Shown here one piece after another: positions 30,025 to 37,884 of a DNA stretch of 64,000 nt. This DNA comes from Chitinophagaceae bacterium (lineage in GTDB: Bacteria > Bacteroidota > Bacteroidia > Chitinophagales > Chitinophagaceae): positions 1,302,001-1,366,000 of the forward strand of contig JADJLJ010000001.1 of NCBI GenBank assembly GCA_016710165.1. Reading direction: 5' to 3'. How positions within the stretch are numbered: the stretch's first letter is position 1; every line of letters starts with the position of its first letter. Under the pieces are notes generated by a model that ran no database searches, had not been told where the DNA came from, and worked only from the letters and a program-made list of their open reading frames with translations. The translations under genes and the position numbers were made by a program.

Positions 30025-32891
30025 CATTTCAGCTCAACCTGTAAGAACTTACCAGTAAAACTCTCCTGTACCTGTACCAGGTCTTCCGGCACCCCTTCAA
30101 ATAATACCCTTCCGCCACCATCTCCTCCTTCCGGGCCAATATCAATGATGTGGTCTGCCACTTTTATCACATCCATATTATGCTCGATCACCAATACGGT
30201 ATTGCCCCTGTCAACCAGTTTGCTGATCACTTCCAGCAGGTGTTGTATATCCTGGAAATGAAGGCCGGTAGTGGGCTCATCAAGAATATAGAATGTTTTG
30301 CCTGTATCCTTCTTACCCAGTTCGGTTGAGAGTTTTACCCGTTGCGCCTCCCCCCCGCTAAGCGTCACCGCACTTTGTCCCAGGGTAATATACCCGAGGC
30401 CAACATCCTGCAGTACTTTTATTTTACGGAATATGTAGGGCACCGCCTGGAAGAATTCGACCGCTTCATCCACCGTCATATCCAGCACATCGCTGATGGA
30501 TTTTCCCTTGTAGCGTATCTCCAGCGTTTCCCGGTTATACCTTCTGCCATTGCATTTTTCACAATGCACATATACATCGGGCAGGAAATTCATTTCGATC
30601 ACCCGCATGCCTCCCCCTTCGCATACATCACAGCGGCCGCTTTTAACATTGAATGAAAAACGGCCGGCATTATATCCCCTGATCTTTGCTTCAGGTACGG
30701 ATGCGAACAAGGTCCGGATGTCCGTAAAAAATCCGCAATAGGTGGCCGGGTTACTCCTGGGTGTGCGTCCGATCGGGCTTTGGTCAATCTCGATCACTTT
30801 ATCAATAAGCTCCAGCCCCTTTATGGTCTTATAGGGAAGCGGATTTGCCTTTGAATGGTAACAGTACTTGCTCAGCAAGGGATAAAGCGTTTCATTTACA
30901 AGGGTCGATTTGCCGCTTCCGCTCACCCCGGTAACCAATATCAGTTTACCCAATGGAAATCTCACATCCACCTCTCTCATGTTATTTCCCTTCACGCCAT
31001 TCAGTTCAATGAATTTTCCATTTCCCTTACGCCTTTCTTTTGGCACGGCTATTCTTTTTGTTCCCAGGAGATATTGCGCTGTTTCAGAAGCCGAATCCAG
31101 TATCGCCTGCGGGGTTCCCTTTGCCACGATCTCCCCTCCATGCTTACCGGCCCCCGGGCCAATATCAACCAGGTAATCAGAAGCCAGCATGATATCCTTA
31201 TCATGCTCCACCACCAGCACACTGTTGCCGATATCCCGCAGGTTCTGCAAAGCGCTTATCAATCGTTGATTATCCCGTTGATGCAGGCCGATACTCGGCT
31301 CATCCAGGATATAGGTGATGCCCTGTAATTGCGATCCGATCTGTGTTGCCAGTCTTATCCGCTGCGATTCACCCCCGCTCAGGCTTTTGGAAGGACGGTT
31401 CAAAGACAGGTAGGTCAGCCCCACATCGAGCAGGAACTGCAGTCGCTCCCGTATCTCTTTCAACACATCTTTTGCGATCGTATTTTGTTTGTTGTCCAGC
31501 CTCAACTCAATTCCATCAAACCATGCAGCCAGGTTGTCCAGGTTCATCCCGCTCAGTTCTGCAATATTCCTGTTATCCACTTTAAACCAACGGCTTTCCT
31601 TTTTCAGCCTTGTCCCGCCGCAGGAACTGCAAAGTGCCAGCTGCATGTATTTTTCCACCCACTCCCGCAGCACATCGGTGCTTTGAGATGAGGAGAACCA
31701 ACGTTTGAGCATGGGAATGATGCCCTCGTAACTTCCGGTATAAACCTGCGGGATGGTATCATCGCTCATATCAAGCTCCAATGCCGGGCTGATATCCTGG
31801 TCGCCATAAAGCAGCAGATTAAGTTGATCTGCCGGCAGGTCCTTTACAGGCTTATCCAGGTTTATCTTATATTTTTTTGAAAAGGCAACCACCTGCTGAA
31901 AAACACTTGCTTCCCTTTCTTCACCCAGGGGCGCTATCCCCCCCTCCCGAACAGATATTGACCGGTCCGGCAGCACCGAATCCATATCGATGGTATAAAC
32001 ATTACCCAGCCCCTTACAAACAGGGCAGGCACCATACGGGGAGTTAAAGGAAAAAGCATTGGGAGAAGGTTCTTCATAACTGATACCCGTATCCTCGCAC
32101 ATCAGTTGCTTGCTGTACTGAATAACCTTATCCTCCTCGTTGATCAAAAGAAACATCAGGTCCTTGCCCAACTGCAGTGTTTTCTGAACACTCTGGCTAA
32201 GCCGGGTCTTCATATCGTCTGTCAAAGCCAGCCTGTCAACCACCAGTTCTATATCATGTATCTTATACCGGTCAACCTGCATACGGGGTTTCAGGTCCAT
32301 CACTTCTCCATCCACCCTTGCTTTTAAATAACCCTTCTTGCGTATGTCTTCAAACAATTCCCTGTAATGGCCCTTTCTTCCCCGCACGATGGGAGCCAAA
32401 AGGCTGATCTTTTTCCCTTCAAACCGTTCAAAAATATTATTCACAATTTCTTCTTCGCTGAACTTCACCATCTTTTTGCCGGTATGGTAACTGTAGGCCT
32501 CCCCGATCCGGGCATACAGCAAACGAAGGAAATCATATATCTCGGTGACCGTGCCAACGGTACTTCTTGGATTCTTATTGGTGGTTTTTTGCTCAATGGA
32601 AATTACCGGGGAAAGCCCGGTGATCTTATCTACATCCGGCCGTTCCATATCACCAACAAACTGGCGGGCATAGGCGCTGAAACTCTCCATGTAGCGGCGC
32701 TGCCCTTCGTTGTAGATGGTATCAAATGCCAGGGAGGATTTTCCGCTTCCGCTCACACCGGTGAATACCACCAGTTTATTCTTCGGCACCTTAATGTCTA
32801 TATTCTTAAGGTTGTGTTCCCTTGCACCGAATACTTCAATAAAATCGTTGGAGACAACTTCCCCTGGTGAGGCCTTCTTTACTTTCGCCAT
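30024..32891 (-). CDS. uvrA: Excinuclease ABC subunit A
   Basis: 955 residues, full length. It has two ABC-type ATPase halves: Walker A GVSGSGKSS/GVSGSGKST, signatures LSGGESQRIRLA and LSGGEAQRVKLS, and two Walker B (ILDEPSIGLH, ILDEPTTGLH). Zinc-finger cysteines lie in CPVCKG / CSSCGG and CDVCEGGG / CEKCNG. UvrA finds bulky DNA lesions and loads UvrB in nucleotide excision repair. It is divergent from the small SecA-like gene. Confidence 0.98.
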   Translation of the reverse strand: MAKVKKASPGEVVSNDFIEVFGAREHNLKNIDIKVPKNKLVVFTGVSGSGKSSLAFDTIYNEGQRRYMESFSAYARQFVGDMERPDVDKITGLSPVISIEQKTTNKNPRSTVGTVTEIYDFLRLLYARIGEAYSYHTGKKMVKFSEEEIVNNIFERFEGKKISLLAPIVRGRKGHYRELFEDIRKKGYLKARVDGEVMDLKPRMQVDRYKIHDIELVVDRLALTDDMKTRLSQSVQKTLQLGKDLMFLLINEEDKVIQYSKQLMCEDTGISYEEPSPNAFSFNSPYGACPVCKGLGNVYTIDMDSVLPDRSISVREGGIAPLGEEREASVFQQVVAFSKKYKINLDKPVKDLPADQLNLLLYGDQDISPALELDMSDDTIPQVYTGSYEGIIPMLKRWFSSSQSTDVLREWVEKYMQLALCSSCGGTRLKKESRWFKVDNRNIAELSGMNLDNLAAWFDGIELRLDNKQNTIAKDVLKEIRERLQFLLDVGLTYLSLNRPSKSLSGGESQRIRLATQIGSQLQGITYILDEPSIGLHQRDNQRLISALQNLRDIGNSVLVVEHDKDIMLASDYLVDIGPGAGKHGGEIVAKGTPQAILDSASETAQYLLGTKRIAVPKERRKGNGKFIELNGVKGNNMREVDVRFPLGKLILVTGVSGSGKSTLVNETLYPLLSKYCYHSKANPLPYKTIKGLELIDKVIEIDQSPIGRTPRSNPATYCGFFTDIRTLFASVPEAKIRGYNAGRFSFNVKSGRCDVCEGGGMRVIEMNFLPDVYVHCEKCNGRRYNRETLEIRYKGKSISDVLDMTVDEAVEFFQAVPYIFRKIKVLQDVGLGYITLGQSAVTLSGGEAQRVKLSTELGKKDTGKTFYILDEPTTGLHFQDIQHLLEVISKLVDRGNTVLVIEHNMDVIKVADHIIDIGPEGGDGGGRVLFEGVPEDLVQVQESFTGKFLQVELK

Positions 32892-32934
32892 GTGTACTTA
32901 CTTAGCCTAAAGATACAAACAAATTGATTGCTGA

Positions 32935-32966
32935 TTTGCTGAGGGAACCTTTGTTGCGTAAGTTTG
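32935..32966 (+). promoter_or_regulatory. Promoter of the SecA-like gene (TTTG-N20-TAAGTTTG)
   Basis: The -33 box TTTG at 32935-32938 and the -7 box TAAGTTTG at 32959-32966 are spaced by 20 bases, an excellent match to the Bacteroidota primary sigma consensus, 17 bases before the ATG. Confidence 0.75.
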
Positions 32967-32982
32967 CATCTCAATTTCACCT

Positions 32983-33531
32983 ATGCTTTTTAATTTATTC
33001 GGCAAGAAGGATGATGCAGCAGACAGCCATGTTTTTGCAGACAGGGCCTATGTAAGCACGGCTGCAAAAATGAATGCCTGTGCAGAACTGGCACGGAAAG
33101 AGCCGGGCCACCTGTTCCTCTGCTGGTTCCCCGAAACAGCAGTACGGTTCAGGGAATTTTTCAGGCAGCAGGGGCTGGATGAAGACCTTGTACTGGAAAC
33201 AAGGCATGTACATACCTCAAAACTGCAGGATAAGAAACCCGTCTTTGTAGAGCACTACCCGTTGTATGCAAAAGAAACCGAACTCATCAAAAACTGGGAT
33301 AAAGAAAATATCCTTGTTTTCAGCGCCCTGGACGAGCCATTATTCAAACATTTCGGCAGCGATAAGCTGATACCAATGATCAAACTGCTGGGCATGAAGG
33401 AAGATGAAGCCATTGAACACAGCATGGTCACCAGGTCCATCATCAAGGGCCAGGAAAAAATTGCTGAGCTGGTAAACCTGGAACAACCGGCCAACTCCCA
33501 GGCGGAATGGATGAAAAAAAACATAAAATAA
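32983..33531 (+). CDS. Free-standing SecA-like fragment protein of unknown role
   Basis: 182 residues. The C-terminal third (about 118-162: LFKHFGSDKLIPMIKLLGM, then EDEAIEHSMVTRSI and GQEKI) aligns with the end of SecA nucleotide-binding domain 2 and the start of its helical wing region, where bacterial SecA reads LGMxxxEAIEHxxVTxAIxxAQ. The N-terminal part (LFLCWFPETAVRFREFF) resembles a Rossmann-like NBD2 core but no helicase motifs V/VI are intact. It has its own promoter and no signal peptide. It may be a regulator or relic of SecA; not established. Confidence 0.7.
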   Translation: MLFNLFGKKDDAADSHVFADRAYVSTAAKMNACAELARKEPGHLFLCWFPETAVRFREFFRQQGLDEDLVLETRHVHTSKLQDKKPVFVEHYPLYAKETELIKNWDKENILVFSALDEPLFKHFGSDKLIPMIKLLGMKEDEAIEHSMVTRSIIKGQEKIAELVNLEQPANSQAEWMKKNIK

Positions 33532-33598
33532 TTTTTCTGATAAAACCCTTTACAGCAAAGGATTTTATGCAACAGTGGGAATTTTATTCTGTTTTTTA

Positions 33599-33631
33599 TT
33601 TGGAACTTTGAAATTTCCCCCTTTATCTTTG
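33599..33631 (+). promoter_or_regulatory. Promoter of the SAM-riboswitch transcript (TTTG-N21-TATCTTTG)
   Basis: The -33 TTTG at 33599-33602 and the -7 TATCTTTG at 33624-33631, spaced by 21 bases, match the Bacteroidota consensus. A near-perfect palindrome TGCCTGCCGGTAGGCA (33640-33655) begins eight bases downstream, so the transcript would open with a hairpin, as at sucD. Confidence 0.75.
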
Positions 33632-33670
33632 CAACAGCCTGCCTGCCGGTAGGCAAGTTCTTTAATTATC

Positions 33671-33790
33671 ACTTATCAAGAAAGGCAGAGGGTAATGGCC
33701 CGATGAAGCCTTGACAACCTACCGTGGTTTGTATCGCACAAAACACGGAAAGGTGCCAATTCCATCACGCCCATGGCGTGACAGATAAGT
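33671..33790 (+). promoter_or_regulatory. SAM-I (S-box) riboswitch aptamer
   Basis: P1 forms between ACTTATC (33671-33677) and GATAAGT (33784-33790). Inside lie the conserved S-box words CAGAGGGTAATGGCCCGATG, GAAGCC, ACAACC, AAGGTGCCAATTC and a P4 hairpin near 33765-33780. It binds S-adenosylmethionine. It precedes a trans-sulfuration gene and homoserine dehydrogenase, as expected for methionine biosynthesis control. Confidence 0.93.
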
Positions 33791-33826
33791 CAGATCCAAA
33801 GCTTAAAGTAATACTTCAACATATTC

Positions 33827-33861
33827 AAAGCTCATCTGATTTATCGGATGAGCTTTTTTTA
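33827..33861 (+). terminator. Riboswitch expression-platform terminator
   Basis: Stem AAAGCTCATC (33827-33836) / GATGAGCTTT (33847-33856) followed by T residues to 33860. Bases 33834-33845 (ATCTGATTTATC) can instead pair with 33784-33795 (GATAAGTCAGAT), which includes the 3' strand of aptamer P1. SAM binding would therefore free the terminator and switch transcription off. Confidence 0.88.
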
Positions 33862-33863
33862 TT

Positions 33864-33906
33864 CTGAGCGGAGTCGAAGAACTCCGTATTGTTCGAGCGA
33901 AGTCGA
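33864..33906. repeat. GAGCGGAGTCGAAG repeat pair
   Basis: Two words, TGAGCGGAGTCGAAG and CGAGCGAAGTCGAGAAC, are separated by an AACTCCGTATTGTT spacer. The same pair, with another spacer, is inserted in the macroglobulin gene at 12998-13046. The rest of the 33532-33985 gap is the promoter, riboswitch and terminator. Confidence 0.7.
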
Positions 33907-33985
33907 GAACTACAGAATTGAATCCCATCCGGTAATTCCCTCCCTCTCCTGGTAAGATTTTTCATAAACTAAAAACATTCTTACC

Positions 33986-35167
33986 ATGAGCAATGCAACA
34001 CAACTCATCCACAGCATCCCCGTTGACCCTTTAACCGGCGCCCTGAGTGTACCCATTTATCAAACCAGTACCTATGTGCAGGAAGCACCTGGGGTAAACA
34101 AAGGATATGATTATGCCCGGAGCAATAATCCAACAAGAGGAACATTGGAGGATATCATTGCCCGTCTCGAAAAAGGCTCCGTAGGTATTGCCTTTGGCAG
34201 CGGGCTGGCCGCCATTGATGCGGTTGTCAAATTACTCAAAGCCGGTGATGAGATCCTGGCCGTGGACGATATTTATGGCGGTGCATTCCGTCTCTTCACG
34301 CATATCTATGAAAAATTCGGCATCAAAGTGAATTATGTGGATACCACCCATGCGGAGAATGTTTTCAATGCCATTACACCCGGCACCAGGCTTATCTGGC
34401 TGGAAACGCCCACCAACCCCACCCTTAAAGTAAGCGATATCGGGGCCATTGCACGGGTCGCAAAGGCCCATTCCTGTCTACTTTGCGTGGATAATACTTT
34501 TGCATCACCCGCCTTACAACAACCTCTCACGCTGGGAGCTGATATTGTAGTGCACAGCGCCACCAAGTATTTAGGCGGACACAGTGACCTCATCGCGGGG
34601 CTTGTGGTTACCAGGGAAAAAGAACTGGGCGATAAAATAAAATTCATCCAGAATGCCAGCGGCGCCATCCTTGCTCCCTTCGACAGCTGGCTGGTGATCC
34701 GAGGCATCGAAACCCTCCACCTGCGTGTGCATCAGCATGGCCGCAATGCCCAGGCTGTGGCGGAATTCCTTGAAACACATCCTGCCGTTGACAACGTTTA
34801 TTATCCCGGGTTGAAAACACATCGCAACCACGATATTGCACGAAAACAAAGCAAAGGTTTTGGCGGCATTGTTTCATTCAGTTTGAAAAACGACACGGAA
34901 GAAGCAGCAACTGCTTTTGTTACCAATACCAGTTATTTTAAACTGGCCGAAAGCTTAGGGGGTGTGAAAAGTTTGCTCTGCCATCCTGCACAAATGACGC
35001 ATAAAAGCATCCCTCCTGAAAAAAGGCGGGCAGCGGGTGTTGCCGACAGCCTTATCCGCCTGAGCGTTGGGCTGGAAGAAGTGGAAGACCTGGTAGCTGA
35101 CCTGGAACAGGCCTTTACCAGGCTTAACGAAACAAAGAAAGAGTTGGTTACCGGCATCGGTGCATAG
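33986..35167 (+). CDS. Trans-sulfuration PLP enzyme (cystathionine gamma-synthase/lyase family)
   Basis: 393 residues, normal for the Cys/Met metabolism PLP family. It has the N-terminal YDYARSNNPTR motif, the PLP phosphate site FGSGLAAI, the Asp of CVDNTFASP and the Schiff-base lysine in HSATKYLGGHSD. Lying behind a SAM-I riboswitch and before homoserine dehydrogenase, a role as cystathionine gamma-synthase or O-acylhomoserine sulfhydrylase in methionine synthesis is most likely; the lyase role cannot be excluded from sequence alone. Confidence 0.92.
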   Translation: MSNATQLIHSIPVDPLTGALSVPIYQTSTYVQEAPGVNKGYDYARSNNPTRGTLEDIIARLEKGSVGIAFGSGLAAIDAVVKLLKAGDEILAVDDIYGGAFRLFTHIYEKFGIKVNYVDTTHAENVFNAITPGTRLIWLETPTNPTLKVSDIGAIARVAKAHSCLLCVDNTFASPALQQPLTLGADIVVHSATKYLGGHSDLIAGLVVTREKELGDKIKFIQNASGAILAPFDSWLVIRGIETLHLRVHQHGRNAQAVAEFLETHPAVDNVYYPGLKTHRNHDIARKQSKGFGGIVSFSLKNDTEEAATAFVTNTSYFKLAESLGGVKSLLCHPAQMTHKSIPPEKRRAAGVADSLIRLSVGLEEVEDLVADLEQAFTRLNETKKELVTGIGA

Positions 35168-35245
35168 CCCAACTTTATTGACCCCGATAGCTACCGGAAC
35201 ACGCTTGTACAAAAACAAATTATTGAGCACTTAAATTAAAAGCAC

Positions 35246-36547
35246 TTGTCAACAGATAAACCAATTAACGGATCAACCGATCAACCGATCAACCAATTAA
35301 CAGATAAACTGACCATCGGCCTCTTCGGTTTCGGCGTGGTAGGTAAAGGCCTTTATGATGTATTGCATACCACTCCTACTCTAAAAGCTTCCATCAAAAA
35401 GATCTGTATAAAGAATGCAGGTAAGAAGAGAAGCATTGACGCCGGTAATTTCACAACCGATGCCGCCGTACTGCTGGGAGACGAAAGCATCAATGTGATC
35501 GTTGAACTGATCGATGATGCAGATGCCGCATTTGAAATCGTAAAAACGGCTTTACAGAACGGCAAGGCGGTAGTAAGCGCCAACAAAAAAATGATCGCTG
35601 AACATTTTGAAGAATTGCTGGATCTTCAGCAAAAACACAGAACGGCGTTTCTGTATGAAGCCGCCTGTTGCGCCAGCATGCCCATTGTACGCAACCTGGA
35701 AGAATATTATGACAACGACCTGTTGAAATCCATCCGGGGCATCATCAACGGTTCCACCAACTTCATTCTTACAAGGATTTTTGAAGAGCAACTGGAATTC
35801 AAAGAGGCGCTGGCCCTGGCACAACAGGCAGGTTTTGCCGAAAGCGATCCCAAACTGGATATTGGTGGTTTTGATGCAGCGAATAAACTCAGCATCCTGC
35901 TGGCCCATTCCTTTGGAGTGATCTCAAAACCAGCTGAGTTCATCTTTAACGGCATTGAAAATATCTCCCTGCCCGATGCAGTAGTTGCCGGGGAAAAGAA
36001 ATACGGCATCAAACTGGTGGCCAATGCCAAGAAGCTGGGATCGGGAAAACTGGCAGCATTTGTACTGCCGCAATTCATAACTCCGGGCGATGACCTCTTC
36101 CATGTGCAAAATGAATTCAATGCAGTAACTACCGAAAGCACATTTGCTGACAAACATTTTTTTAAAGGCAAGGGCGCCGGTGCCTTCCCTACTGCTTCAG
36201 CTGTTTTAAGTGATATATCAGCCCTCCGGTACAATTATAAATACGAATACAAAAAGATATTTCACCAGACCGATACCCGGTTAAGCAATGAATATTACTT
36301 AAAGGTATTCATCAGCACAGACGATATCAGTAAGGTAAAAAAAGATGACTTTGAATGGATAGAAGAATGGCACAATGGATTTCAATACAGCTGGCTGCTG
36401 GCAGTGATCCATGCTGAAAAACTATACAATACCGGTTGGTGGAAACAGGAAGGGGTGTCTCTCATACTATGCCCCGAGCCCATTATTGAGAACATAGATT
36501 ATAAAAAGATAAGCAGGCGCAGCCTGGAACTGGCAGGCGTGGTCTGA
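35246..36547 (+). CDS. hom: Homoserine dehydrogenase
   Basis: 433 residues from a TTG start. The NAD-binding motif is GFGVVGKG; VVSANKKMIAEH and the catalytic region YEAACCASMPIVRNLEEYY, RGIINGSTNFILTRI and GFAESDPKLDIGGFDAANKL are all conserved. It reduces aspartate semialdehyde to homoserine for methionine and threonine. The first 17 residues are translated from a word repeat (CCAATTAAC/GATCAACC, 35260-35306), with no better start before LTIGLFGFG. It is downstream of the SAM-regulated gene and probably shares its control. Confidence 0.93.
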   Translation: MSTDKPINGSTDQPINQLTDKLTIGLFGFGVVGKGLYDVLHTTPTLKASIKKICIKNAGKKRSIDAGNFTTDAAVLLGDESINVIVELIDDADAAFEIVKTALQNGKAVVSANKKMIAEHFEELLDLQQKHRTAFLYEAACCASMPIVRNLEEYYDNDLLKSIRGIINGSTNFILTRIFEEQLEFKEALALAQQAGFAESDPKLDIGGFDAANKLSILLAHSFGVISKPAEFIFNGIENISLPDAVVAGEKKYGIKLVANAKKLGSGKLAAFVLPQFITPGDDLFHVQNEFNAVTTESTFADKHFFKGKGAGAFPTASAVLSDISALRYNYKYEYKKIFHQTDTRLSNEYYLKVFISTDDISKVKKDDFEWIEEWHNGFQYSWLLAVIHAEKLYNTGWWKQEGVSLILCPEPIIENIDYKKISRRSLELAGVV

Positions 36548-36673
36548 CACCCCTGTGACCAGGGATCTTTAAAAACTACCTGTCATAGCAAGTACTGATC
36601 TTTTAGTTCTGACATCAGTATTGCCTCTACCCAGGCGGGCCATTGTTTAGTACCTTCCATAAAATTTATTCGT

Positions 36674-37279
36674 ATGATCAGCTATTATTTCAACCTGTTT
36701 GGGGTGCTAATGTTTGCCATGTCTGGAGCGCTGGCAGCATTGGATAAGAACATGTATAAAGACCTGTTTGGTATCAGTTTCACTGGCTTTGCAACGGCCG
36801 TAGGAGGCGGTACGCTCAGGGATATCCTGGGCGCTCACCCCATTGCATGGGTAGCAGATAACAATTACCTCATTGCCATTACAGCAGGCATTATCCTGAT
36901 GATCATCTTCAGAAAACAATTGCACAGGATACCAAAGATCCTGCTGGTATTCGACTCCATCGGCATTGCGATCTATACCATCATTGGCATGGAAAAAGCG
37001 CTTGCACTGGATGTGGCTCCCCTGGCAGCCGTGGTAATGGGATTGTTTACCGCCGTAATGGGCGGGGTGATAAGAGATACACTCATCAATGAGATACCCC
37101 AGATATTCCGGAAGGAAATTTATGCCACCGCCTGTATTGCCGGCGCCCTGGTTTATCTATTATTGAAATACAGTTCACTGCCGGAGATATGGAGTGCAGT
37201 GATCAGTATCGTTACGATCATAGCGATCCGCCTGGCTGCAGTAAAATTCAGATGGTCGCTGCCGAAACTGGATATATGA
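36674..37279 (+). CDS. TRIC-type cation channel family protein (UPF0126, YicG-like)
   Basis: 201 residues with seven predicted hydrophobic segments. Two homologous halves each hold the glycine-rich motif: GFATAVGGGTLRDIL and GLFTAVMGGVIRDTL. This is the signature of the prokaryotic trimeric intracellular cation channel family. Location: inner membrane. The ion specificity in this species is unknown. Confidence 0.92.
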   Translation: MISYYFNLFGVLMFAMSGALAALDKNMYKDLFGISFTGFATAVGGGTLRDILGAHPIAWVADNNYLIAITAGIILMIIFRKQLHRIPKILLVFDSIGIAIYTIIGMEKALALDVAPLAAVVMGLFTAVMGGVIRDTLINEIPQIFRKEIYATACIAGALVYLLLKYSSLPEIWSAVISIVTIIAIRLAAVKFRWSLPKLDI

Positions 37280-37293
37280 TCTATGGCAGTTTT

Positions 37294-37719
37294 TTACTGT
37301 GCAATATAACTCTGCAGGTGGGCTATCGTTTCCTTTTGTGACTCAATGATACTGTTCACCACATCACCAATGGATATCATTCCCAGCACCCTGCTGTCTT
37401 CTACAACAGGCAGGTGACGGATATGTTTATCGGTCATGATGGCCATGCATTTTTCAATGGTATCACCCGGGGTCACAGTTAATACCTGTTCTGTCATGAT
37501 ATCCTTTACCGGTGTTTCCCGGGACGATTTTCCTTTTAGTACCACTTTCCGGGCATAATCCCTTTCAGAGAGAATGCCGGTAAGTTTATCACCTTCCATG
37601 ATCAGCAATGCACCGATGTTCTTTTCGCCCATTACCTTGATGGCATCATATACACTTACCTCCCCGGTAACGGAATAAATGTTGCTGACCTTGCCCTTTA
37701 AAATGTCGGAAACTTTCAT
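37294..37719 (-). CDS. Twin CBS-domain protein
   Basis: 141 residues consisting of two CBS motifs: VSVYDAIKVMGEKNIGALLI then GILSERDYARKV, and DTIEKCMAIMTDKHIRHLPV then GMISIGDVV. Such stand-alone pairs bind adenine nucleotides and sense energy status. It is convergent with the channel gene (15-base gap) and monocistronic. Confidence 0.92.
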   Translation of the reverse strand: MKVSDILKGKVSNIYSVTGEVSVYDAIKVMGEKNIGALLIMEGDKLTGILSERDYARKVVLKGKSSRETPVKDIMTEQVLTVTPGDTIEKCMAIMTDKHIRHLPVVEDSRVLGMISIGDVVNSIIESQKETIAHLQSYIAQ

Positions 37720-37830
37720 AAGCAGGTTTTTCGTTAAAAATGAAAACGCATATAGCCTTATGAAGGTAATATATTTTTTTCAGGGTTAATAACACATTAA
37801 AGCGATGCATCATGTTGCAGCATAAATAAA

Positions 37831-37859
37831 GAACCGTCCTGCCTGCGGCGGGACGGTTC
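37831..37859 (-). terminator. Terminator after the haloperoxidase-like gene
   Basis: Nine-base perfect stem GAACCGTCC / GGACGGTTC with the loop TGCCTGCGGCG. Reading leftwards a T-rich tract (TTTATTTAT) follows, in the right place for the minus-strand gene ending at 37885. Confidence 0.65.
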
Positions 37860-37884
37860 CGGGATCAATTATAAGAAGCTGCTA

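Noticed and set aside
33540..33565. Terminator after the SecA-like gene
   Set aside because: AAAACCCTTT/AAAGGATTTT can pair with one mismatch, but there is no clear U tract; too weak to annotate.
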